Below are positions 1 to 11,893 of a DNA stretch of 64,000 bases, piece after piece. Location of the stretch: NCBI GenBank assembly GCA_026120185.1, contig JANUWF010001213.1, forward strand, positions 372,001 to 436,000, read 5' to 3'. Positions within the stretch are counted from its first letter, which is position 1. Every line of letters starts with the position of its first letter. The notes beneath the pieces were generated by a model that made no database searches, was not told where the DNA came from, and worked only from the letters and a program-made list of their open reading frames with translations. The position numbers were made by a program, and so were the translations under genes. The DNA is from Voacanga thouarsii. Its lineage: Eukaryota; Streptophyta; Magnoliopsida; Gentianales; Apocynaceae.

Positions 1-135
1 AGACAACCCTCCTTTAGATGCTTTAATTGTGAGAAGATGGGGCCCAACAGTTTTAATTGCCCCCACCCTCGAAGGATACGAGGATAGAGTCGACTTGGAG
101 GAAATAATCAAGGACAAAGGTTATGAGTAGGAGGA
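1..135 (+). pseudogene. gag C-terminal zinc-knuckle remnant of Ty3/gypsy
   Basis: Frame 1 encodes a CCHC-like knuckle (CFNCEKMGPNSFNC) in which the expected histidine is a proline. It therefore reads C-x2-C-x4-P-x4-C, and zinc binding should be impaired. The intact motif in gag binds genomic RNA during packaging. Protease sequence follows in the same strand order. The rest of gag lies beyond the left edge. Confidence 0.6.
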
Positions 136-186
136 GGGAACCCTGGATAAGCTTCTACCTCTATAGCCTGACCCACCAAACCACAA

Positions 187-484
187 GTGAATGCTCGGGT
201 AGTTGCTTTTGAGAAGATAGGCAACCAAGCTGTAGTAGTGGAAGGTACACTCCGTATTTTTTATCATGATGCTAAAGTATTGGCAAATCCCATCTCTACG
301 AATTCCTTTGTTGGTAATTCATTTCTTGATTCTATGGGAATTAAAAGGGAAGAAACTTCATATGAAATGATTGTCAGTACCCCATTAGAAAAGTAAATGA
401 ATAATGAGAAAATACATAGGGGTTGTAAGATCTTGGTAGGAAATGAAATATTGGGACGAGATTTGATATGTTTGCCTATAAAGG
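187..484 (+). pseudogene. Ty3/gypsy aspartic protease, first part (split by solo LTR)
   Basis: The ORF from 187 contains VVVEGTLRIFYHDAKVL and NSFVGNSFLDSMGI, aligning with the plant gypsy protease pattern (VEGTL...AKVLxDSGATHSFI...). The catalytic D-S/T-G triad is missing: the stretch after AKVL reads ANPIST. A stop follows at about 394, after which retropepsin-like sequence (GRDLICLPIK) continues to 484. The reading resumes at 4072 with DYGAILGLDWL, which proves the insertion at 485-4066 splits one gene. The protease would normally process the Gag-Pol polyprotein; this copy cannot be active. Confidence 0.7.
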
Positions 485-3400
485 TGAAGATTTAAAAGGA
501 AAGCAAAGCACAGCGGAAGCAACGAACTAAACAAGAAAAACACGCAGCAGAACTCCAAACTGGAACCGGTGCCGGTTATGGCCAATCCGTGCTCCGAACG
601 AAAAAAAAAAATCACCTATTCTTCTTGTTCTTAAATTTGGCTGGACCGGAATGTGTGGAACTGGGGTAGGCACACTGGTGGAAACCTCTGGTGTGATTCT
701 TGCAAGCCTCATACTCTGTCTATGTATGTATATGAACGCTAACCTCTCGATCTTCCTGAAGGCATAGAAATGGAAAACATAGGGCACGCAATGGAAGCGA
801 AAAGAAAACAAAACTGGAAAAACTCAAGAACAGGGGAACCGAACAGAGCCGGCCCCGGCTCCGGCAGCCCTAGCCAGTACCGGTCGTGCTCTTCACAGAT
901 TTCGAGGTTTAAAAAAAATAGCTCTTTTCCTCGTTCTAAGAATTGGTTGGACCGAAATATGTGCAACCGGGGTAGGTGTGCTGGTGGAAACCTCTGGTGT
1001 GATTCCTGCAAGTCTTCTACTCCATCTTTGCATGTAGGTGAACGCCAAACTCTCGGTCTTCCAATATATGGCCTGCCTAATTCTATTTGGTGAACAACTT
1101 ACAAGGCTATGGAACTTTCTTAGAGAGAGAAAGAGAGAGACGTCTAGTAATTTTTCCACACAGAGAAGAGGCCGTCAAAAAAACGTTCTATCTAATCCTT
1201 CTGTTTAACATAAATAAAAAACCTAGGTTAAACTGGACTGTCATTAGACTCTAAGTTTAACCTTTTTGGGCTTAATTAATTATTCTAATTAGAACCAAAT
1301 AAATGGTCCAATTAATAATTAATTTTTCAGCCCAAATAAACTAGTCCTTTTAACAGGCCTATATTAGTTTAGTCTCAAGCTAATCTTTAATTATTCAAAC
1401 TAGACCAAAGCTCTAAATAATTAATTAACCCACCAAACTAATTTAATTAATTCTCTCTCTCCATGAACCTTTATTTTATTCTAGCCCAACAATTAAATAG
1501 GCTACTTAAATAAAATAAATTCCATTTAATTTAAAATCAATTCCTTATCCTATATTTAATTAGGACTCATGGTCTGTACTGGGGACCAAAAGACACACTC
1601 TCTTGGCTACTAAAATGACCAAAATACCATTGCCATATAAATAGCTGTATTTTGCATTTTAAATATTTCCTAATGTCACCATAGGGAAATATTGACCCCA
1701 AGGACAATGCTGCATTAGCAAAGTCTCCGACCTACAGGTATAATGACTAAAATACCCTTCTATACATTGCCGTACATTTAGTGAGTAAAAAATGTACTAA
1801 CACATCTTTAAATGACATCTACCATCCTTAGGCCTCTAGTCCAATGATCCACGACTTCCTAGATTATTTCCGCTTTCCAAGGGAGCTACCCTAAAGCAAA
1901 CATCCAAGTCATGTTTACCAGGGTCCTAGATATTTAGATCATTCAAACAACTACAATGGGCTATATAGTATAGAAACTATCTTGTACAAGTCTGTCTTAA
2001 CTAACTAGTCACACACACCCAACATGCAAGTATATTAGCCCTGCGATAGAACCTCAACTATAGCATATCAAAGTATATACTTCCAGCTTTGTCAGACCAT
2101 CAACTCATACTCAAGTCGTAGAGTACTAGTCCACGTTGTAGTAGTAGTAGTCTAGGTTTCTGTCATATAGTACTTTAAGAAACCATTACTACAGGTCATG
2201 TTCTACGTATTCGAAATACGCTTATGTCATGAAGTGAGTGGACTACTCACTGGCTAAAGGTAAGCCATTCCCCATTTAGAATTCACAACATAATAACCTA
2301 GACATGATGAGATTCTCATTCTCATCAATCGGTTAAGAACGAATGTTTATGTGTTACGTAACCCGTGATCCATACTTTACTGTGAAAGACGTCCATTCAC
2401 ATGCACCACTTACTTAAACACAATGGGTCTTTTCCAAACATAATTGTGCACAAATAAAAATGTAAATTCACAATCAATTTCTGAAAATAAATTCTTTTAT
2501 TAAAACATTCGATATTAAATCAAAAACCTAGTCTAAGAGGGCATATCTCCCAACACTTCCAGTATATGGCCTGCCTAATCCACGTTTGATAAACAACTCA
2601 CTAGGCTAAGGAATTTCTTAGAGAGAAGAGAAGGTTGTCACATTTTTCTTTTACTCAGAGAAGAAGCAGAAGGAACAACGTTGAAAATGATGTCCATCTT
2701 TGTTCTCCTATTTAACCAAAATAAAACCCTAAGTTAAACTGGATTGGCCTATTAGACTCTTAGTTTAGCCTTTTGGACTAAATTAATTATTTTAATTATA
2801 ACCAAATAAATGGCCTAATAAATAATTAATTTTTTCAGCTCAAATAAACTAGTCCAATTAACAAGCCTATATTAGTTTGGTCCTAGGTCAATCTTTAATT
2901 ATTCAAACTGGGCCAAAGCCCTGAATAATTAATTAACACACCAAACTAATTTAATTAATTCTCTCTCTGTGTGGACCTTTATTTTATTCTAGCCCAATAA
3001 TTAAATCAAACTACTAAAATAAAATAAATTTCTATTTAATTTAAGATCAATTCCTTAGCCTATATATAATTAGGACTTACGGTCTATATTGGGGACCAAG
3101 AGACACGCCACCTTAGCTATTAAAATGACCAAAATATCATTGTCATATAAATAGTTGTATTTTGGATTTTAAATATTTCATAATATTACCATAAGAAAAT
3201 ATTGACCCCAAGGACAATGTTGCGTTTAGAAAAGTCTTCGACCTATAGGTGAAGTGACTAAAATACCCTTCTATACATCACCGTACATTAGAAAGGAAGA
3301 AATGTACTAACACCTCTCTAAATGACATCTACCATCCTTAGGCTTCTAGTCCAATGATCCACGACTTCCTGGATTGTTTTTGCTTTCCAAGGGAGCTACC

Positions 3401-4066
3401 CTAAAGCAAATATCCAAGTCATATTTCCCAGGGCCCTTGATATATAGATTATTCAGACATCCACAAGGGGTGATATAGTATAGAAACTATATTGTACAAA
3501 TCTGTCTGAACTAATTAGTCACACATACCCAACATGTAAGTATATTGGTCCTACGATAGAACCTTAACTAAAAGCAAATCAAAGTACATGCTTCTAGCTT
3601 CGTCAGACCACCAACTCATACTCAAGTCATAGAGTACTAGTCCACATTGTAGCAGTAGTAGTGTAGGTTTCTACCATATAATACTTTAAGAAACCACTAC
3701 TACAGGTCATATTCTACGTATTTGAAATACACTTATGTCATGAAGTGAGTGGACTACTCATTGGCTAAAGGTAAGCTATTCCCCATTTGAAATTCATAAC
3801 ATAATAACCTAAACATAATGGGATTCCCATTCTCATCAATTAGTTAAGAACAAATATTTATGTGTTAAGTAACTCATGATCCATACCTTATTGTGAAAGA
3901 CCACCATTCACATGGACCATTTATTTAAACATAATGGGTCTTTTTCAAACGCAATTGTGTGTAAATAAAATGTAAATTTACAAATAATTTTTGAAAATAA
4001 ATTCTTTTATTAAAACATTCGATGTTTACATAAAAAATCTAGTCTAAGAGGGCATATTTCCCAACA
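485..4066 (-). mobile_element. Outer solo LTR of copia family C (split by a nested solo LTR)
   Basis: A Ty1/copia LTR in minus orientation. On the plus strand it starts with tgaagattta and ends with ggcatatttcccaaca, matching the LTR ends of the complete element at 20162-30778. It is flanked by a perfect 5-bp TSD, aaagg at 480-484 and 4067-4071, and cleanly interrupts the gypsy protease gene. Removing the nested copy (757-2555 plus one cttcc TSD) leaves about 1.78 kb, the full family LTR length. No internal region is present, so it is a solo LTR left by LTR-LTR recombination. Confidence 0.9.
757..2555 (-). mobile_element. Inner solo LTR of copia family C, nested in the outer solo LTR
   Basis: A full-length LTR of the same family (1799 bp, plus-strand start tgaaggcatag, end ctcccaaca) sits inside the outer LTR. 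It is bordered by a perfect TSD, cttcc at 752-756 and 2556-2560. After it the outer LTR resumes exactly where it stopped (...gatcttcc | agtatatggcctgcc...). It therefore inserted after the outer element. It also has no internal region. Confidence 0.9.
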
Positions 4067-4071
4067 AAAGG

Positions 4072-5030
4072 ACTATGGTGCTATCTTGGGCTTGGATTGA
4101 CTATCTCAGTATCATGCTAAAGCTAAATGTAGACACAAAGTAGTACATTTCTATCGGCCTGGGATACCTATATGGGAATTTGTAAGAGAGGCTGGAAGAA
4201 AAAATAATACTTTTATATCGGGACTAAAGGTCCGGAAGACAATTAGGAAAGGGTGTACTGGATACTTGGCTTATGTAATTAATAAGTCAGGAGAGGTTAA
4301 GAAATTTGAAGATGTTCTTGTGGTGAATGAGAATTTAGATGTTTTCCAGAAGAATTGAAAGAATTACCACTGAAGAGAAAAGTAGGGTTTTCTATTAATT
4401 CAGTGCCCTCGACAGAACTAATTTCAAGGACTCCTTATAGAATGATGCTTACAGAATTATAGGAACTCAAGAAATAATTACAGGAATTAATGGTGCAAGG
4501 GTTCATTCGGCCAAGTACTTCACCATGGGGAGCACTTGTATTGTTTGTGAAAAAGAAAGATGGGTCACTACGGATGTATATGGATTATCGAGGGTTAAAT
4601 GCAATAACAGTAAAGAATAAATATCCGTAGCCCATAGTTGATGAATTGTTTGACCAGTTACAAGGGGCAGGATGGTTTTGAAAATTAGTCTTGAGGCAAG
4701 GATATTACCAAGTTTGGATTCGGGAAGAGTATATACCGAAAATTGTATTTAACACACGATATAGGCATTTTGAGTTTGTAGTGATGCCCTTTGGTGTTAC
4801 TAATACCCCTGCTATTTTCATGAACCTGATGCACCGAACATTTTGGCCATACCTAGATAATTTTGTGGTTATATTCATAGATGATATCCTAGTGTACTCC
4901 AAAGATCCTCAAGAACATGAACAACACCTTCAAAAAGTATTAGGAAAGTTAAAAGAGGCCAAATTATATGTAAAATTTAGCAAGTGTGAGTTTTGGCTAC
5001 AAGAAGTAGCGTTCTTGGGATAAGTGATAT
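4072..5030 (+). pseudogene. Ty3/gypsy protease end and reverse transcriptase (degenerate)
   Basis: Translation resumes the split protease (DYGAILGLDWLSQYHA) and runs into RT. Recognisable blocks are the pre-RT LDVFPEELKELP, the segment [12 protein letters not shown] followed by [34 protein letters not shown], the catalytic [11 protein letters not shown] box, and [16 protein letters not shown]. The FIDD box is kept, but in-frame stops occur near 4460, 4475, 4628, 4680 and 5021, so no polyprotein can be made. RT copies element RNA into cDNA in the particle. Confidence 0.85.
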
Positions 5031-5299
5031 CTAAATATGGGATTATAGTAGATCCTGTAAAAGTTGAGACAATGACGAATTGGAACATCTAGAGACTCCA
5101 ACTAAAATATGAATTTTTTTGAGATTAGCAGGATATTACAGGATGTTTATTGAGGGATTTTCTAAGATAGCTTTACCTTTGATGCGACTCACCTAAAAGA
5201 AAGTTCCTTATATTTGGATCGAAAAATGTGAGAAAAGTTTTTAGGAACTGAAGAAAAGGTTAAGTTTTACTCCTATTTTAGCATTGCCAATGATGAACA

Positions 5300-5680
5300 A
5301 ACCTTATTAGGTGTACATGGACGCGTCAAAAGAGGGATTGGGAGGAGGATTGATGTAGGAGAGAAAGGTGATAGCCTATATCTCTAGGAAATTGAAACCC
5401 TATGGGCAGAATAATACTACACATGACCTGGAGTTAGCAGCTATTATGTTTGTTCTTAAGAGGTGGAGACATTATTTGTATGGAGCCGAGTTTGAAGTCT
5501 TCACCGACCACAAAAGCAAGTATGTTTTTACCCAGAAGGATTTGAACATGAGATAACGTCGGTGGATGAAATTTTTAGAAGAATTTCGGTGTCCAATTAA
5601 GTATCATCCTAGAAAAGAAAACACAATAACAGATGCCCTTAGTAGGAAGACGAATTTATCAGCTCTTCGAATGTTATGAA
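5300..5680 (+). pseudogene. Ty3/gypsy RNase H domain (degenerate)
   Basis: The segment shows YMDASKEGLGGGLM, then [35 protein letters not shown] and [10 protein letters not shown], then KYHPRKENTITDALSRK. These are the ordered blocks of a Ty3/gypsy RNase H between RT and integrase. Stops after GGGLM (5356) and after DLNMR (5554) break the frame. The domain normally degrades RNA in the RNA:DNA hybrid during reverse transcription. Confidence 0.8.
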
Positions 5681-5769
5681 TTCCAGAATTGGAAGCATTT
5701 GCAGTAGATGGAGAAATAAGGATAAGTAATATCTCCATTTAACCTGTTTTCCTACAACAATTAAAGAGA

Positions 5770-6950
5770 GGGCAAGATAAAGATGAAGAGTTGCAAAAGT
5801 TGGTATAAAAGAAGGCAAATAATGAAGTAGATGAGTTCCAAAAGGACAATGATGGAAGCATTTATTATCGAGGTTGGTATTGTATTCCGAAACGATCTGC
5901 GATGAGATATGATGTTTTAACGGATGCACACTAGAGTAAGTATACCGTCCATCTAGGAGCAGTAAAAATGTATCATGAATTGAAATGACAAGATTTGTGG
6001 ATTGGTATGAAGAAGGATATTTCAGACTTTGTAACTCAATGTCTAATTTATCAATAAGTAAAACCAAGCAGCACAGCTTGGAGGGTTATTGCAGCCATTG
6101 CCTACCCTATAATGGAAATAGGATGAAATTACTATGGATTTCATTACAAGATTGGCCATGGCAATAAGACAATGAGATACTATATGTGTGATAGTAGATT
6201 AATTAACTAAGTCTGCTCATTTTATCCTCATCAACTAGCGGGATTCTTTAGAGAAGTTAAGTAAAATTTATATGCAAAAAGTAGTCAGACTTCATGGAGT
6301 GCCCTCTAGTATTATGTCAAATCAAGATCCAAGATTTACTTCGAAGTTTTGGACTAAACTACAGTTGAGGTATGGGACAACATTGAAGTTCAGTATAGCA
6401 ATGCACCCACAAATAGACGAACAGATTGTACAAGTGAATAGGGTTTTGGAAGACAGGTTGTGGGCTTGCACTTTAGATTTTGGAACTAAGTGCATTGGTA
6501 ATATAGCGTATGCATAATTTGCATACAGTAATAGTTATCAATCAACAATTGGAATGGTCCCATTTGAAGATTTATATGGAAGGAAATGTCTGTCCCCATT
6601 GTATTGGAAAAGTTTAGAATGGAGAACGAGTGAACATGATGCTTTCGATCTTGAAAATGTTCGACAGACTGTGGAAAAGATCAAAACCAAGCTGGAGGCA
6701 GCTCAACATAGACCGAAAAATTATGCCGATCGACGTAGGAGAGATTTGGAGTTTGTTAAAGGAGATAATATATTCTTGAAGTTGACTCCACAACGACAGT
6801 TAGGAATCAAAAGACAAGGGAAGAAATTAGCACCTAGGTACGTTAGACCATTCCCTATTGTCTATAGGATTAGAAAGGTGGCTTATCGATTGGAGTTACT
6901 AGTAGAGCTTCAAGGTATTCATAACGTGTTTTATGTTTCCAAACTTTAGA
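5770..6950 (+). pseudogene. Ty3/gypsy integrase (degenerate)
   Basis: The zinc-binding and catalytic-core blocks appear in order but in several frames: IPKRSAMRYDVLTDAH, the segment LGAVKMYHELK, CLIYQ, then VVRLHGVPSSIMSNQDPRFTSKFW. The family consensus of the last block has SD at the second catalytic aspartate; here it reads SN, so the residue is lost. The C-terminal part (FVKGDNIFLKLTPQRQLGIK, then APRYVRPFPIVYRI and IHNVFYVSKL) is in one frame from 6554 to 6949. Multiple stops make it inactive. Confidence 0.8.
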
Positions 6951-6955
6951 AGTAT

Positions 6956-7180
6956 GTAGCTGATCCTACCTACATTTTGAATGAAAAGCCTATTGAAATG
7001 ACTTCAAGCTTAAAGTATGAGGAAAAGCCTATTAAGATTTTGGAGTATGCTGAAAACGAATTACGGAATAAGAAAATTCTACTTGTAAAAATGTTGTGGA
7101 ATCATCATCTTGTACAAGATGCAACTTGGGAAACGAAAGTGAAGATGTTTAAAAAGTATCCCGAATTATTCCAAGTGTAA
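6956..7180 (+). pseudogene. Chromodomain-like C-terminus of gypsy integrase
   Basis: After a stop at 6947 the frame continues with YVADPTYILNEKPIEM and LKYEEKPIKILEYAE, then ILLVKMLWNHHLVQDATWE, ending KYPELFQV and a stop. This matches the Tekay/Del integrase tail (a YEExPvxIL...LVKVLWxxHxxxxATWE pattern), a chromodomain-related module thought to steer integration to particular chromatin. The stop before it would separate it from the integrase. Confidence 0.75.
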
Positions 7181-7204
7181 CCAATTTCGAGGGCAAAATT
7201 TTTT

Positions 7205-7219
7205 GAGAGGAAGGGAGAA
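7205..7219 (+). other. Polypurine tract of the left gypsy element
   Basis: The purine-only run gagaggaagggagaa ends directly at the LTR start TGTATTACC (7220). A PPT primes plus-strand DNA synthesis. Its position between the end of pol and the LTR fixes the LTR boundary. Confidence 0.8.
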
Positions 7220-9284
7220 TGTATTACCTCACCTTTTACCTTCGATTGGCTACTACTTGTAACAGGATGAGAATTTATATCACTAGCCAGAACAAAAGAT
7301 GATCGGTGTAATGAAACGAATATTTTAGTACAATAATATTTTAACGGGACCTGGATGTAATTATTGGATTTGTTCTACCCGTAACCTAGATCTTTAGAAG
7401 GCTACTACTATTAATAAAATAAGAATTAGAGGGTATGCTGAAAAGAGAAATTGATCAGTGCGATGAAACACACATTTTGATATGAATTATGTTATTCGGG
7501 TCACCAAGGGTATTCTTGTCATTTTAAACGCACCTGCGATTTTGTCTATGAATTTAACCTAATTGAGAAGGAATTTAAGTATTTAAGTATTACCAATAGA
7601 TTCAGTAGAATTTTTGGAGTTGAATGGTAAAGTACAATATTTTTCCGTTTCGAACCCGATTTAGGTCATTTCAGAAAAAGATAAAATATTGTGGTTAAAA
7701 TTGGTGTGTGGCATTTTTTGATTGGTAGCCCATGAACATGTGTCAATTTATAAAAGGATTTCATTAAGAATTCATGCAAGACACATGGAATTAAAGAATT
7801 ACAAAATAAATAAAGGATGATGTGTATTTTTGTGATTGGAACACTTCATTTGTGAGCCCTTTAATTAAGGTCTTGTCAATGTGATTGGCCAATACTTAGA
7901 CCATGAGAAGGTGGTTGAATGACTAAAAATTGGCCAAGAGAACTGGCACCTTCAATAGAAAAAGGAAGAGAAATTTTTTAGGAAGGAAATTAAGTGGTTG
8001 GTGTGTAAGTTTTTCATTAGAACACACTTATGTTATAACCACCATACAATTAATAAAAATAAGAAATGAATGGCCAAAATTTAATGAAGAATGGTAGTGA
8101 TAAGAGGCTGTTATATAGCCTGAATTTCGGTAGTCATGATGAAAGATAAACAAGAGAAAAAGAAATTAAACAAGAGAGAGAAAGAGACTAGTGTGATCTT
8201 GGTATTGTGTGTGAGTTCTTGAGAAGTTCTCGAGCAAATCACTCCAAATAGCCTTATATACAAGGTAAAAGCTCACCTTGCTAGAACTAAAGTTGCTGTT
8301 AGGTGAATGATAATTATTTTGATATGACTTTTAACATGAAAAGATAACTTTCATATCTTGATTTTGGATCAAAAGCTAAGGTTTATGAACTTTGTATATG
8401 AACCTTGTGTATGCTCATATGTGCCGATTGCCTAGGAGGTTTATGGATGACATATTGTGTGAAGAAGAACTAAATATTCATGGTAGTTTGCAGGATTGCT
8501 TTTGGTTGAAAAGATTATGATCATGGTAGAATAAAAATGGAAGTTACTTAATTGGAAAATGAATTATAGTACCGTCTGATTAGAAGAAGGTGAATTTGTG
8601 TTGAATAAGCATGACTCTTGTGAGATATTGGAATCTGAAAATCACAGAATCAAAGATGATTTGAAGGAAAATTGAATGAATTAATGTTCCCAAGGTGTTA
8701 ATGGCCAAAAGAAAACATGAATAGTAAAATTGAAGAAAAACTACTGGTGCTGTTTTTGCACTGTATTATGTCACAAGAGCTGAGACACTAAAAAGAACTT
8801 ATATTGAAGTAAAGCTAAGAGTCTTACGGTCATTTTGGTATATCATAGAACTAAATCAAAGTTGTGGATTGAAAGTTATGTGCAAAACAAAATCGTGTGT
8901 CAAAGCAGCAAAATTTTAGGATTTTGCTTAGGAAGTGAATGAACTTAAGGAAGAACAATTATGTGATTTTGGATGAAATAAATGAGAAACATAGAGTGAA
9001 TCTCTTGTATCTTAGTAGGATTTAATCTTATGCCACTTTGGGCTAGAATGAACTTCATTATTTAGATTGAAAACCTTAACGGATGATTAAAGCATGAATT
9101 TTGTGAATTTGGTCCTTTTTGGATTAAACACTTGGTATTTTTGGAAAATACCAATTCTTGGAATTAGCTATTCATAATTTGAGTAGAATGCCCTTATTGG
9201 AACATTTTATGGTAATATTCTTGGAAACTTTAAATTTAATCCTCTTTTAGGATTAGAATTCTGGATTTTCTTGAAATGAGTTCC

Positions 9285-9560
9285 TTTTGGAATCGGGTAT
9301 TTGGAAAATGATTTAAATGTCCTTATTGGAATGTTTTATGAAAACCTTTAGAATCAGGTATTCGGTAAATGACCGAAATATCCTTATTGGAACTTTTCTG
9401 AACACTTTTCAAATCGGGTAAGAGTAAAATGACCTGAATATCCTCGAAAAATCTTTTGGAATTAGGTATGGGTAAAATGACCCAAATGCGGTTGGAAATG
9501 ACTTTTGCGATCGAGTACGGGTAAAATGACACAAATACACCTGGAAAATTATTTGGATGT
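9285..9560 (+). repeat. Degenerate tandem repeat inside the gypsy LTR
   Basis: About five imperfect units of roughly 50-60 bp follow each other, built on the pattern (g)aatcgggtatgggtaaaatgac followed by ccaaatnnccttattggaa; a further partial unit lies near 9180. The matching part of the LTR at 59612 (about 61695-61885) shows only two clear units. Confidence 0.65.
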
Positions 9561-10173
9561 ATGAAAAGAACTCTTTAGAAAATTTAGACATGGTTTTGGA
9601 AAATGATCTCTCGATATGAGATTGACTTTTGAAAAATGACATTTTGATCCCGAAAATTGCTTTATTGGCCTAATGGACCTATGGAATGAATTGATCGGCC
9701 CTACAGAGCCTATGGAATTTGTTATCTGGCTTGCGAGTTAGTGGGATCAATTTTTGGAAAATGATATTTTGCCCAAAAAGTGTTTGTTTTGAAAATCCTG
9801 TGGGAACAAATAACGTTCAGGCCTAATCTGTTAGTAGGCATTGGTATTGGTAACGTTGAGTACTCAGCAAGGACTTTAATTTTTGTATTAGCCTACATTA
9901 GAGTTAGACGACTCTAGTAACCTAGCCTAGTTCTAGGGATTATCTTACTCTGAATGGGGTGACAGGACATTGGGATGTGTCGTCCGGCTAGCTGTTTAGC
10001 ACCTAGCAATTGTCACGTATACGGGCGCTTCTTATTTTTGAGTCATTCACTGCATGCTGGGTGCGAACACTCAGTGCGTTTAACTCCTTCCCACCTTTAT
10101 GGTGATTGATGTCAGGATGGGGGCCCCTGGCTTACGATGGCAAGAGTGTGTTGTAGTATACTTGGTATGCTGT

Positions 10174-11893
10174 TGTTAGTGTTATGCCCTAAAGGCAATC
10201 ACTTGTACATTGTATATGACACATTTTATTTTAATAAAAGTCATTATTTATCTTACAATTTTTTTTTGTTTACTTTTAAGTAATATAACTGTTCGATAAA
10301 GTCCCTAGTACAACACTGTGTTAAGAAAATCATAATAGAGATCATGATATGAGATTCCTACTATACTATATAGTGTTAGTACTTAAATAGTCCTTAGTCA
10401 TAGTATTAATGAGACAGGACATCATTAATGCGTTAAGACTAGCATGTGTTAGACTTCCTAATTTGATCAGGTGGTGGTTCTCAGATCCGTGAGTATTGAG
10501 ATACTCAAAGTTAACACATGGATGCTTGTTAATGGAACAAGTTTATTGGATGACCTAGCTTTGAGATAATCACATAGATAACTATTTAGTGCCTGTGATA
10601 TAATCTCAATATAGCAAACGTGCAAGTATCCTTAGATTTGAGATCTCCAAGGTACTTTGTTTGTTGAGCATTGTACTTTGATTCCAATCTCTATAGCTCG
10701 ATCAAGGGCTGCCTATGGGATGGATAGTGGGTACATTGTGAGTTAAACGAAAGTAGTTGAGAAGGTCAATAAAGGATTCACCACTCCTAATAGTAGGGGC
10801 GAATATCTCATGGTCATTTGTAGGAATTACTACTCGAGAAGTCCTTGGCCAAGGCATATGTGTATTGGAAATGGTTCTAATTAATATACATCTAAAGTAG
10901 TGGGTTCCTGGTACAAGTACTATTGTATTCGGGCCAGAATTAATTCTATAAGGAGCTGGCACTAATTCCATACTCTAAACCGAATGAGATATTGTATGGT
11001 AAAAGAAGTTAATTGCACTGAAATTTGTTATTGAAGGGTTCATATCAAGCCACTTGACTTCCTAGACTCTTGGGTGGTCATGATGTGTTACTAGATACTG
11101 CTCATGATCTAGGAACATGGGTTTATTAATTGATGAATTAATAAATCAATCATGATTAGAATTAATAGGATTAATTCTAATTAATTATGGATTATTAATC
11201 TCAAAGACGTTTGGATTAATTCATGTTCACTGCCAATTGACCGGGAAACCTAATAGGTCACACACAATGGAGGATTATATACTCAAGATGTTATTTGATA
11301 ATATAGTGGGGTTAACTGAGAGAAAGAGAAGTTGTTGTGGATAAATTATAATTAGCTATAATTTAGTCCAGATTGTAATTATGACAACTTGATGTTTCTA
11401 ATTACAATTAGGTAATTCTAATAGGATTAGAATTCTCAGTTTTAGCAGGATTTTTCGGTTATATATATGATATAATCAAAACCCTAGCTGAGGTGGAAAA
11501 ACAGACACTCTAGGCAACACAAAACCTTCTCTTCTTCTTCTCTCTCTCTCAATTGTTCTTCAGAAACAACCCTAGCTGCCACTTAGATTTTTTGCTAGCA
11601 CAAAAACCTTCGTGTTTGAGTATTCCTCTGTGTGTAGTACTGTTAGAGATAATAACACACTGTGATTATAGTGGTTAGAAGTTCAACTCTCGTGGAGTTG
11701 GATCAAGAGGATTGCTAGATCGAGTCTCGACTTGAAAAGAAAATTGATGTTCTTCGGACGATCAAGCAAAGGTAAAAAGTTGTTACCTTTATTATCTTTA
11801 TGTCTTGTTTTCCACACATAGGCGGGTCCAGGGATGGTATGTCGTTTTATTTTCTGCTACGCCGTATAGGATACGAGCCTGAGATACCCAACA
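10174..11893 (+). mobile_element. Solo Ty1/copia LTR inside the gypsy 3' LTR
   Basis: The segment runs TGTTAGTGTTATGCCC ... GAGATACCCAACA (1720 bp) and is flanked by gctgt (10169-10173) and gctgc (11894-11898), a 4/5 TSD. The surrounding gypsy LTR is continuous with the copy at 59612 once this is removed. It has an LTR-like poly(A) region near its start (ttttaataaaag) and a leader-like end with a CT-rich run (about 11530-11550). There is no internal region, so it is a solo LTR, plus orientation. Confidence 0.85.

Noticed and set aside
770..1159. ORFs on both strands inside the solo LTR
   Set aside because: The same open frames recur in every LTR copy (for example 20290-20499 and 29077-29319) because the LTR sequence is shared, and they are out of order with any gene. 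They are LTR sequence, not genes.
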